A DNA stretch of 64,000 bases from Owenia fusiformis. Lineage: Eukaryota; Annelida; Polychaeta; Sabellida; Oweniidae. Of this stretch, positions 12,645-23,956 are shown piece after piece. The DNA is taken from contig CAIIXF020000011.1 of assembly GCA_903813345.2 (NCBI GenBank), forward strand, positions 15,857,754-15,921,753, written 5' to 3'. The notes under the pieces are model-generated. The model was not told the DNA's origin. It worked only from the letters and a program-made list of their open reading frames with translations, and did not search any database. Each line of letters opens with the position of its first letter. The first letter of the stretch is position 1. The position numbers and the translations under genes are program-made.

Positions 12645-13841
12645 AGATCCATTTCAATGGCAAATGAGGCCTGTTTATAAAATTGGTTATCCAACGTGCC
12701 AATATGAAAGGTGATCTTTGGGAAATCCCCCCCCCCCCGATGTGTTCAAAGAGGATTGTCTCCCAGGATCGAAACTCAATATTTTCCAACAATGAAAATT
12801 TCGTTATTTTCTGAAATGATAAATTCAAAATGAACAGTCCAAAGGATTCGAACCAATATCTCGATCATTTCTTGTGAGTATTGACATTTTTCGTTTGGAA
12901 ATAAGACCAAAATTCACGATTCAAATGTTGATGTGAACAAAATGGCGGCTGTTTGAATTTGAATTTTGAAATCATGACATGTCCATATATGGCAAAAATA
13001 TCGATGTTGCATTGGGAGCCAATTCTCCTTGCAATGTTTTTATTATTTGAGTTATCAAAGAATTACATTTTTACGAAAAATGGTGGCCATTTTAAAATTC
13101 AGCTGCCATCTCTGTGATATTGATATACAGGTGTATGCACTCGTTCGCTTCAATTCGCTCTCTCATGCAGATATCAATATCACGTCACCTCGTCGATAAA
13201 AATGATACTCCTCAAAATCATAGGATATCCTATAATTACATACATCCATTTCAATGGCAAATGAGGCCTGTTTATAAAATTGGTTATCCAACGTGCCAAT
13301 ATGAAAGGTGATCTTTGGGAAATCCCCCCCCCCCCCCCCCGATGTGTTCAAAGAGGATTGTCTCCCAGGATCGAAACTCAATATTTTCCAACAATGAAAA
13401 TTTCGTTTTTTTCTGAAATGATAAATTCAAAATGAACAGTCCAAAGGATTCGAACCAATATCTCGATCATTTCTTGTGAGTATTGACATTTTTCGTTTGG
13501 AAATAAGACCAAAATTCACGATTCAAATGTTGATGTGAACAAAATGGCGGCTGTTTGAATTTGAATTTTGAAATCATGACATGTCCATATATGGCAAAAA
13601 TATCGATGTTGCATTGGGAGCCAATTCTCCTTGCAATGTTTTTATTATTTGAGTTATCAAAGAATTACATTTTTACGAAAAATGGTGGCCATTTTAAAAT
13701 TCAGCTGCCATCTCTGTGATATTGATATACAGGTGTATGCACTCGTTCGCTTCAATTCGCTCTCTCATGCAGATATCAATATCACGTCACCTCGTCGATA
13801 AAAATGATACTCCTCAAAATCATAGGATATCCTATAATTAC
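12645..13841. repeat. Direct tandem duplication of about 597 bp, near-identical copies
   Basis: 12645-13241 and 13242-13841 both run from ATCCATTTCAATGGCAAATG to CATAGGATATCCTATAATTAC. They differ mainly in the length of one poly-C tract (about 11 against 16-17) and one or two bases, which points to a very recent duplication or an assembly artefact. The end of the unit (about 13150-13235) is also present, diverged, at about 30720-30797, so part of it is an interspersed repeat. Confidence 0.9.
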
Positions 13842-14115
13842 ACTCTTGGATATCCCCATTTGATATTTTGAAGACAAAAATGTTAAAATACCTCTATTTT
13901 CTCGATAAAGCAAATGTCAAAGCTATGGAAAGGAATGATATAATGTAAGTTCTTCAAAGAACCTCTGAAAATGTTTTTCTCTATCCAATAGAATGAAAAC
14001 TAATTCAAATGACAGGTATGACCGATAAGATAGAAACATATATTTATTTAGGTCAAAGGGTGAACGGATATCAAGATATTAGAGCCTAATAATAGAGAGA
14101 TATAATAGGACTTAC

Positions 14116-14137
14116 GCTTGGTTAATACGCTAGCCAT
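14116..14137 (-). CDS. Candidate alternative first coding exon for the ISG12-like gene
   Basis: On the minus strand an acceptor-like GTTTCCAG (about 14163) is followed by a short leader, ATG, seven codons (MASVLTK), one extra base and a strong donor C|GTAAGTCC at 14115. Its phase (1) fits ISG12-like exon 2, so it could give an isoform lacking the signal-peptide exon. This rests on phase and splice signals only. Confidence 0.22.
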
Positions 14138-14639
14138 TGAAGACGATAATTAAAACCCAACTCGCTGGAAACTATTGCTCGTGAAATGCCTTACGTATAT
14201 CCAGAATTGACAGGGATACGTGATATGCCTCGTGAACGAAGGGTGTGGGGGGGGAATTAGCAAACCCCCGGGTGGCAAACCCATAACTAATTTGTTTACC
14301 TTACATTCAGCCTCGCTTTATCTTTTTTGGTGGAAAAGCGGGGCTATACCTCACTCGCTAGACGCGGCACTTTCAAAGATTATGATAAGCGGTCATATCC
14401 TTATGTTTTGTGATTCTTAAGGACTCATGTATCTAGATTACGTCTACATCATATCAAAAAGCATGTTTTAAAGTAATGTTACTTGCATCTTTTTTGCTAT
14501 TAATTGGTCACTCCGTTCTCTCATCGATCTTAGTTAGGATCCGTTTGGGATGGGAAGGAAAAATTGATAGAGAATATTGAAAACGTTATTCAAATATTCC
14601 ATCTGGCTATAATAGCTATTATAAATGTCCACATTACAA

Positions 14640-15003
14640 CACCGAAAAAGTGGCCAAATATTGGGAATTGATATTACCGCCAAACTTATAGAACGATAAC
14701 AAACATCAATGCTCGAATGAAATCAATTTCTGATTTGAAATGAACATTGAAATAAAGTTTAAAGATATTTTGACAAAATAAATCAGTAAACTTGTGAACA
14801 AATAAGTCTATACTATTTGTTGTTTTTCGTATCATAAACATCAAAAAAGTGGCCAAATATAATATTGGGAATTGGAACTTTTAGACCTAGCTATCACAAA
14901 CAATGGTCGAATGAAATCAATTTCTGACTTTTTCTGAATTTTCACAAAACAAATTAGTGACTTGTGAATAAATAAGTCTATTTGTTGTTTTCCGGATCAT
15001 GGC
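14640..15003. repeat. Two diverged tandem copies of about 190 bp
   Basis: AAAAGTGGCCAAATAT, CGAATGAAATCAATTTCTGA and AATAAGTCTAT...TTTGTTGTTTT occur in the same order at 14647-14826 and 14844-14994. Nothing else was recognised between 14138 and 15340. Confidence 0.65.
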
Positions 15004-15342
15004 ATTAAAACAAGGGGATAGTCTATTGGGCAAAGTCAATATTCATAGAAATAAACATCCATAAACCATAATACGCACAGGCTACGTCATAGGCAAAATT
15101 CAATTTTTCCACGCATTACACAAGTCCCTAAATCTATAAACACATTCAAAAGGAACTTATAACTTCATAAAGCATCTAAAAGATATACTTTGCAGATGAG
15201 AGCAACTATTCTACTGGCATCAATGATAGATTAGCTACTTTACGTTCCAAGGCGTGGATATCTCATTTTGAGTATCGGAATGAATGGAAGTGTTTATAAG
15301 CGTGAAAATCATCCTTTTGGAATAAATTTGGATTAAGAACGG

Positions 15343-15350
15343 TATAAATA
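15343..15350 (+). promoter_or_regulatory. TATA box of the repetitive secreted-protein gene
   Basis: GGTATAAATAG lies 106 nt upstream of a consensus donor (GAACAG|GTATTG, exon end 15449). This predicts a start of transcription near 15373 and a short non-coding first exon of about 77 nt, joined to the acceptor at 17096. Confidence 0.5.
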
Positions 15351-15372
15351 GATAAGACAATGATGAAGGAAT

Positions 15373-15449
15373 CTTTTTACTGCGACTGGAATTCGTTCTG
15401 ATGATCACTTAAGGACAGACCTTTAGGATACTCATTGGATTTTGAACAG
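15373..15449 (+). other. Predicted non-coding first exon
   Basis: The exon is inferred from the TATA box at 15343 and the donor at 15450. The following intron (15450-17096) shows no other exon. A short open frame starting ATGATGAAG at 15360 may lie wholly or partly upstream of the transcription start. Confidence 0.4.
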
Positions 15450-17119
15450 GTATTGTACCTATCTAACTTCAAATACATTTAATATTGTAAAAAAATTAAG
15501 AATGCTTTACTATACTATTTGACTTTTTTAAATCATACCACGTCAAAATGAAACAAAGCATATAGATGTTCCATACAAAACAGACAATTATGCATCTGTC
15601 TATAAAATTATGACTAAATTAGGAAAAATATAAGCAATACAACTTACCTGAAATAGTCTTACTTTAAATAGAATTTAGAATTTATATGTACATGTATGTT
15701 TCAAAAATATTTTTAAAACACATTTGGCATTCGATAAGATAAATGCATTTAATACTTGGATATAAATTCTAATAATTTTAAAGGGGCAACAAGGCCTGTG
15801 GAGAGAAAATTTGAAATTTTTTACTTTTTCTGAGCTATCAGATCAATATTTGGCTTAACATCATCTTTGACATACATGTACCTATTTTCTTAAAATGTAT
15901 GGATAAACTATCAATTTCAGCATTAAGAAGTGTAAATTCAGTTCAAAGCTTCCATAAAGAAAGAGTCCCACTTATAGATTTTTAAGATCATCCACGTTTC
16001 TAGAGGAATATCAGCTGAAATAATGTTCATCCAGGGGGTTTATTTGGAGATAATGAAAATATATGTTAGACTTGATAAAATATCCAAACTGAAATATACT
16101 TTGACACTGATCCATGATCGTTGAATGGCCCCCCTGCACTAATTGTTGCACCTTTAATATGTAATATGAAGTATCAAGTACTCTCATACGTAACAAGGAT
16201 TAATAAACAATTAGTGTTAGTTATTTTTATTCAAATGCCATTTTTATTTAATGCTTAGTTTAGAAAGCAAGTAGCAAGGTTCGAAAAAGCAATATTTTTC
16301 CTCTGATCAATCCAATCCAATCCAATCCATCTCAAACTGTAGCTCATACAATCTTTGGATTATATAAAGGTTATCTGACTAAAAAAAAGTGGAAGATGGG
16401 ATATCTCTTCCTTTTAGAATTCCAATAGATTTTCTGTTTCTTAAACCCTCAATAATTTCTACAATTAATCTGAAATCTTCATAATATATTCAAAAAATAA
16501 AATAAGAATTGCAAGAAAAATATTGACATCTGCTTTAAAAGATTGCTTTCAACTGTTCAATAGCTTACAGTTCTCTATCGAACATTATTCTTTTCTTTGA
16601 CGATGTAGCTTTTTGGGATACTATACATGTATCTAATACTCCAGTAAATTACTGATGAGTAAAAACAGTCCAAATATTTGTTTTTTCAATGTGCTTTCCC
16701 TTCTAGTTTACAATAAAATTGTCAATATGAATAAAAATCAATAATTCAATCAATCAATCTATTTGGCATCGTGATATTTCGTAATGTGTTATTACACAGC
16801 AAATGTTCTTCTGTTGAGCCAGTTTTGATATAATGTAATCTAGTTTTAAATGCTCCTATCAAACTTTAATAATTTGAATATTGAAAATGACGTTTTGAAA
16901 ATCATCTACATGTTATTTTTGACTCTAACTTTGACTTTTATTTTGACCCTGAGAAGTCAGAACCCTTCCCAGTGTTCGTAAGGAATTTGTCGAAATATCT
17001 ACTGAGCAATTATTTCTTAATACTAGTAGTTAATTCAGAAGGTTCTGATATATTTCAAACATTCTATATATTTCAAATATTTCTATATCGTTTTAGAAGC
17101 ACACAGCAACAATAGCACA

Positions 17120-20100
17120 ATGCAGAAGCAGATCCTCCACAGTGTCGTGGTTGCAAGCCTGGGGGCCCTGTTCGTCACAATCGTCTTGGCTAATTCCGAA
17201 AGAATTGTTGAAAACCAAGTGATCAAAAGACTAGATATAAAACCTATGAAACAGACACGTGTTGATGCTAAACGCATAGATGTGAACTATGAACGTAAAA
17301 TAAAAACAGAGCCAAAGAGAGAATCGGTTGAACGTGACACCAGACGTGATGCAAGGAGAGAATCGGTTGAACGTGGCACAAGACGTGATGCAAGGAGAGA
17401 ATCGGTTGAACGTGACACCAGACGTGATGCAAGGAGAGAATCAGTTGAACGTGACACCAGACGTGATGCAAGGAGAGAATCAGTCGAACGTGACAGTAGA
17501 CTCGATGCAAGGAGAGAATCAGTTGAACGTGAATCCAGACGTGATGCAAGGAGAGAATCAGTTGAACGTGACACCAGACGTGATGCAAGGAAAGAGTCAG
17601 TTGAACGTGACACAAGGCGTGATTTAAGGAGAGAATCAGTTGAACGTGACACTAGACGTGATTTAAGGAGAGAATCAGTTGAACGTGACACTAGACGTGA
17701 TTTAAGGAGAGAATCAGTTGAACGTGACACAAGACGTGATGCAAGGAGAGAATCAGTTGAACGTGACACCAGACGTGATACAAGGAGAGAATCAATTGAA
17801 CGTGACACAAGACGTGATGCAAGGAGAGAATCAGTTGAACGTGACACCAGACGTGATGCAAGGAGAGAATCAGTTGAACGTGACACCAGACGTGATGCAA
17901 GGAGAGAATCAGTTGAACGTGACACAAGACGTGATGCAAGGAGAGAATCAGTTGAACGTGACACCAGACGTGATGCAAGGAGAGAATCAGTTGAACGTGA
18001 CACCAGACGTGATACAAGGAGAGAATCAATTGAACGTGACACAAGACGTGAAACAAGGAGAGAATCGGTTGAAAGTGACAACAGACGTGATGCAAGGCGA
18101 GAATCAGTTGAACGTGACACCAGACGTGATGCAAGGAGAGAATCAATTGAATGTGACACAAGACGTGATGCAAGGAGAGAATCAACTGAACGTGACACAA
18201 GACGTGATGCAAGGAGAGAATCAGCTGAACGTGACACCAGACGTGATGCAAGGAGAGAATCAATTGAACGTGACACAAGACGTGATGCAAGGAGAGAATC
18301 AATTGAACGTGACACCAGACGTGATTCAAGGAGAGAATCAGTTGAACGTGACACCAGACTTGATGCAAGGAGAGAATCGGTTGAAAGTGACAACAGACGT
18401 GATGCAAGGAGAGAATCAGTTGAACGTGACACCAGACGTGATGCAAGGAGAGAATCAATTGAACGTGACACAAGACGTGATGAAAGGAGAGAATCAATTG
18501 AACGTGACACAAGACGTGATGCAAGGAGAGAATCAATTGAACGTGACACCAGACGTGATTCAAGGAGAGAATCAATTGAACGTGACACAAGACGTGATGC
18601 AAGGAGAGAATCAATTGAACGTGACACCAGACGTGATTCAAGGAGAGAATCAGTCGAACGTGACGCAAGACGTGATGCAAGGAGAGAATTGGTTGAACGT
18701 GACACCAGACGTGATTTAAGGAGAGAATCCAATGAACGTGACACCAGAAGTGATGCAAGGAAAGAATCAGTTGAACGTGACACCAAACGTGATGCAAGGA
18801 GAGAATCAGTTCAACGTGACACTAGACGTGATGCAAGAAGAGAATCAGTTGAACGAGACACCAGACGTGATGCAAGAAGAGAATCAGTTGAACGTGACAC
18901 CAGCCGTGATGCAAGGAGAGAATCAGTTGAACGTGACACCAGACGTGATGCAAGGAGGGAATCAGTTGAGCGTGACACCAGACGTAATGCAAGAAGAGAA
19001 TCAGTTGAACGTGACACCAGACGTGATGCAAGGAGAGAATCAGTTGAACGTGACACTAGACGTGATGCAAGGAAAGAATCAGTCGAACGAGACACCAGAC
19101 GTGATGCAAGAAGAGAATCAGTTGAACGTGACACCAGACGTCACGCAGGGAGAGAATCAGTTGAACATGACACCAGACGTGATGCAAGGAGAGAATCAGT
19201 TGAACGTGACACCAGACGTGACGCAAGGAGAGAATCAGTTGAACGTGACACCAGACGTGATGCAAGGAGAGAATCAGTCGAACGAGACACCAGACGTGAT
19301 GCAAGAAGAGAATCAGTTGAACGAGACACTAGACGTGATGCAAGAAGAGAATCAGTCGAACGAGACACCAGACATGATGCAAGAAGAGAATCAGTTGTAC
19401 GAGACACCAGACGTAATGCAAGAAGAGAATCAGTTGAACGTGACACCAGACGTGATGCAAGGAGAGAATCAGTTGAACGTGACACTAGACGTGATGCAAG
19501 GAAAGAATCAGTCGAACGAGACACCAGACGTGATGCAAGAAGAGAATCAGTTGAACGTGACACCAGACGTCACGCAGGGAGAGAATCAGTTGAACATGAC
19601 ACCAGACGTGATGCAAGGAGAGAATCAGTTGTACGAGACACTAGACGTGATGCAAGAAGAGAATCAGTTGAACGAGACACCAGACGTGATGCAAGGAGAG
19701 AATCAGTTGTACGAGACACTAGACGTGATGCAAGAAGAGAATCAGTTGAACGAGACACCAGACGTGATGCAAGGAGAGAATCAGTTGAACGTGACACCAG
19801 ACGTGATGCAAGGAGAGAAGCAGTGGAACGTGACACCAGACGTGATGCAAGGAGAGAATCAGTTGAACGTGACACAAGACGTGATACAAGGAGAGAATCA
19901 ATTGAACGTGACACCAGACGTGATGCAAGGAGAGAAGCAGTGGAACGTGACACCAGACGTGATGCAAGGAGAGAATCAGTTGAACGTGACACAAGACGTG
20001 ATTCAAGGAGAGAATCAATTGAACGTGACACAAGACGCGATGCAAGAAGAGAATCAGTTGAACGAGACACCAGATATGATGCAAGGAGAGAAGCAGTTGA

Positions 20101-21205
20101 ACGTGAAACCAGACGTGATGCAAGGAGAGAATCAGTTGAACGGGATACCCGACGTGATGCAAGAAGAGAATCAATTGAACGTGACACTAGGCATGATGCA
20201 AGGAGAGAAAAACTTCGACGTGATACCAGACAAATACCAGTTGATTATGAGACTAGGCGAGAAACTAAACGCATAAATTCTGTGCCCATTATTGCTAAGC
20301 AGAGATTTGCTGAGGACTTTTCCCATGAGGTATTTAATATATCTGAGTTTCTTATATTATTTAGTCAATGCAATTCATGACATAATTTACAAATCACTTG
20401 ATGTAAATCTTAATAATAATACTTGTATTTTTTAAATGACAAAATATATTATTCTTATGGACAAATAATAAAATTAATATTACTATTTTTATTCTAATAC
20501 AATGTAACGTGTAAATTCCGATACCTTTAAACACCCCCTACAAGTCTGCCAGTCGACATATATTTTGCTTTTCTAAATGAATCAATGAAAAATAGATAAA
20601 TGATATAAACTCTGTAATGATTTCTAGATGATGTCCAAAATGGTATGTGTAAAAAATGTATGCAAGTTGGGAGAAAAAGAAGTACCATTCACTATTCTTG
20701 GGTGAGTATAATAAGTAAAACACCATGGTTACCATCTTTCTGTGACCATAGTAACAAAGTCACATCCTGGCTAATTGCCATTTGATTAGTATGCTATAAT
20801 TAAAGTAGTGAAATCAACATGACATCAGATAACCATAGTAACAGTCTATCAATTTACCACCAGGGAAAAATATCTAATTTCCATGTTGGAAATTGTATTC
20901 AGAATAAATCCTGAAAATTTCAAAAAGAATGGTTGTTCCATTGCATATATAGAGTAAAAACACGACTGCATCATTGAACCTGTCCGAGGTACTACATATA
21001 TTAATTTTGTCAACTTGAGATTTTGATATTTCAGATTCAGCTTCGGAGACCTCAGCAAGACAGCTTTACTTGGAATATCTGGTATTCTAACAACACAAGT
21101 GATCAAAAGTTATTGAACGAACCTGAAATTCAATCCCTGGAAACAACCAACGAACAATCCCTGGACATGATCAGTATACAGCTTGTACAATGCGGCTACT
21201 CGTAG
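17120..21205 (+). CDS. Secreted protein made of about 74 tandem 13-residue charged repeats
   Basis: Coding exons are 17120-20329 and 21035-21205 (1,126 aa). The first exon opens after a CGTTTTAG acceptor at 17096. Residues 1 to about 25 (MQKQILHSVVVASLGALFVT...) form a signal peptide. Residues about 67-1035 are tandem copies of RESVERDTRRDAR, each +1 in net charge and with two dibasic RR sites. A donor CATGAG|GTATTT (phase 0) joins to TTTCAG|ATTCAG, giving a 57-codon last exon with peptide QQDSFTWNIWYSNN and a C-terminal QCGYS. Most base changes among copies are silent or conservative in this frame (Thr ACC/ACA/ACT, Val/Ile, Ala/Ser/Thr), which marks it as the real one of several open frames. 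The function is unknown. A secreted matrix, silk-like or mineral-binding polymer, or a repetitive precursor cut at RR sites, would all fit. A possible poly(A) signal (AATAAA) is at 21630-21635. Confidence 0.75.
17320..20232 (+). repeat. Coding minisatellite, 39-bp unit, about 74 copies
   Basis: The unit codes for 13 residues and the array stays in phase throughout. Higher-order blocks recur (for example about 18960-19200 and 19410-19620 share the same order of variant units, including one coding for RHAGRESVEH), which shows unequal exchange of multi-unit segments. Confidence 0.9.
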
Positions 21206-22440
21206 TAAGAGGTCAAAAAGGTGCCCATTATGACATCACGCATGTGACCTTGACATGCAGCTTAACCTTAGCTTGGTGACATTTACTTGTGACCTTGAAC
21301 TTGAGCTTGACCTTGACTCTTACTTTTATAGTGTCGCGATAACGCAAGAGGAGAAGTGGAAAATGGTGTCGCGAAAATCAAAGAGAGGTGAAGTGCCAAA
21401 GGTTTTAGACAATTTATTTTTCGATAATTCTGTATAATCTACCCCACCCCTTTCTTTTTATTTTGGCCTGTTATTTTTGAACTTATCTTTGATTATCTGA
21501 GGTATTTCTAATATGTTTTCGTTATATTTGAAGACAAATCCTTTTCTTCATTCCATGCTGTTTAATAGCTGTAGGGATTTGGTTGGAAAAATCTGAATTT
21601 TGGAGGCGTTCTCGAATTACCAATATTGCAATAAATTCCAATTGCGGTTGTCATTTCAGTTGTAAAAGACAGAGTAAAATTTGCGAGATATAAAGCTGAG
21701 CCATGCATATTACGTAATAAGAATTTCAAGTTTTTCAGAAATTTAAAAAAATTATGAGAAATCTGGTAACATTCATAGACATTTCATGGAGAAAGAATAA
21801 CATTATAAAATGATAAAATTCTCATGCATATGGCAGCCAATGAAAAAATTTCATAACTTTTCCACAACCAAATTCCTTCTCTACTTTCTTCTCTTTTTCT
21901 TCTACGCTGCCTTCCTTAATTTAAACTTATTCATTTATTTTATATCTTATCTCTCTTTTTTCATACATTAACTGAATTAACATTATTTTTCTGAAGATAA
22001 TTTGGAATTAGTATCCCCACCAAACGGGGCTAGATATATTTTAACTAATGTGTACAAAATGAAGAGAGAAGCCATTTGAATATTGCGACATTGTTAGCCA
22101 TGTATCATCTTAGCTTATAGGCTAGAAGTGTTAATAAAATGTTAGTCTTGCATTAAGCCCCTGTGACCCCTGCCCATTCTCATTAACTGGGTCGGAAAGT
22201 CGATAGGGAGGGGTGTATGGAGGCTTAATGCAATACTAGTACAACATTTAATGTGTCCGAATAGGTAGATACCAATCACATATCATGTGCATTGATCTTA
22301 AATTCAAGATCAGAGATGATATATACGTTTTTCTTTGGCAAATTGGTACTGTGATAACATATTTTAAATATTAAAATATAAAGTTTTTATTTGTCATTTA
22401 TTCAGTATGAATCTTAAAAGCACGACCGTGTACATTTAAC
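21206..22440. other. 3' flank and intergenic DNA, no further gene seen
   Basis: A run of TGACCTTGA-type words (21246-21318, half-sites of the nuclear-receptor type) follows the stop codon; this may simply be a short degenerate repeat. Confidence 0.4.
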
Positions 22441-22448
22441 ATATACAC

Positions 22449-22480
22449 TACGAGGGGCGAGTCAAAAGTTTTGTTCTGAG
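22449..22480. mobile_element. Solo mariner-type terminal repeat
   Basis: TACGAGGGGCGAGTCAAAAG resembles mariner-family termini (TA plus a CGAGGG start) but has no inverted partner in the window, so it is a one-ended relic or a coincidence. Confidence 0.3.
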
Positions 22481-22872
22481 CATAAAATTGGTGAATTATC
22501 ATAGATAATGTATGCCATTATAACTATAAATAAATACAATATGGGTAAAAAAGGATGAAATACAAGTAAGCAAATGACTGATCTTATGGGAACACAACAA
22601 ATTGTGGGACGTTAAACTTCTAAAGGGGCAGCACAAAATAAAGATAAGTTTGGTATAATTTTGCTGGGGGGGGGGGATCTGTACGATAAATTGAACAAGT
22701 TATACAACCTTTAAAATGAATTTGAGGATTCCGAATCTTTAATTGCGAAAGTATATAAATGATGAACGATGAAATATGAATTATCTTATTTGTCATTTAG
22801 TAATATGAATAAATTGTGTTTTAGATTAGTAAAATATCTTATGTTTGCATAATGTGATGATGTAACCACATA

Positions 22873-23954
22873 CGAGGGGTGATCAATAAGTAATGGACGC
22901 TTTTTTACACAGAATGCTTTTTATAGACCAATCCCTTCGATTTTCTTACCAGTGATACATCATTCAATTATCTATCAACTCTGAAGATTTGAAGACAATA
23001 TATATATTACATGTTGATATATCCTTATTTCCGTGAAGGAGGTACAGGTACCCCGGGACCGACATTTACGTCACATATTCTGAAGTTATTTTAGATTGTT
23101 TAACATGCAATGCAGTTGAATGCAGGCTGAACAAAACAAACCATTATGGTCATGAATTACCCCATTTTGTTATGCCATAGTAATAATATAATAATTTTGA
23201 ATATTTTATCAGCACTATGTGGTATTCATGCCACGTTCATTCCACAGGGCCCTCTAAATAGTTTCCATCAAGTGCTACATGTACACAATTCCTCATCCTC
23301 TTAACTCAAGATTGTCAGACAAGGCTGAATCCATTCTCTGACATGGTAGCAAGATGCAGTTGCACGGGTTGTTTTATTTCATCAATGTCAATAAACCTGC
23401 GTCCTTTCTCTATAGAAATAAGTAGTATAGAAATAAACAAGTCACATGTGAGCAGATCTGGACAATATGATGCATTGGCCAAGGGCTCAATTTTGAGGTC
23501 CAGGGATATTGTTTTCTGCCGCAGGTGCATTGTCCATATGGAGTAGGGTGTTCCCTTCTCTCACCACCCCTTTCTTCCACTGAATGCTTTCTCAAACTGA
23601 CCTGCAAACCCCTTCCATACAACACTCTGACATTACAATACTTTCTGTTTATGTGTTACCAGTCAGCAAAAAATTTTAAACAACACAACACTTGTTGCAT
23701 ATAAAACGTTCAAATCTAACTGAAATTTACCAAACTGGCTAAAATCTGAATATGTGACGTAAATGTCGGTCCCGGGGTACCCGTACCTCCTTCACGGAAA
23801 TAAGGATATATCAATATGTATTATATATCTTGTTTTCAAATCTTCAGAATTGATAGATAATTGAATGATGTATCACTGGTAGGAAAATCAAAGGGATTGG
23901 TCTATAAAAAGTATCTGTGTAAAAAAGCGTCCATTACTTATTGATCACCCCTCG
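22873..23954. mobile_element. Mariner-like element copy 1, about 1.08 kb, non-autonomous
   Basis: Inverted termini of about 225 bp begin CGAGGGGTGATCAATAAG and are flanked by TA on both sides (22871-72 and 23955-56), as expected for Tc1/mariner insertion. The interior carries decayed mariner transposase on the minus strand (about 23315-23530). It has a DNA-binding/DDE-region-like segment NASYCPDLLTCDLF, matching the family pattern with Y-S-P-D-L-A-P-x-D, then KGRRFIDIDEIKQ as in mariner transposases. The frame is broken and much shorter than the usual 340 or so residues. A second copy is at 54048-55137. Confidence 0.85.
23315..23560 (-). pseudogene. Decayed mariner transposase fragment (copy 1)
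   Basis: The open frame holds the end of the catalytic region (a degenerate PYSPDLAPCD-type motif) and the following K-G-R-R-F...D-E-I-K segment. An upstream HMDNAP-like piece, corresponding to the H-D-N-A motif, is in another frame. It is not functional. Confidence 0.6.
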
Positions 23955-23956
23955 TA

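Noticed and set aside
17287-20187. Long antisense open frames across the coding minisatellite (unit STDSLLASRLVSR and others)
   Set aside because: They are open only because the repeat unit is a multiple of 3 without stops; they have no start context, splice partners or frame-specific constraint.
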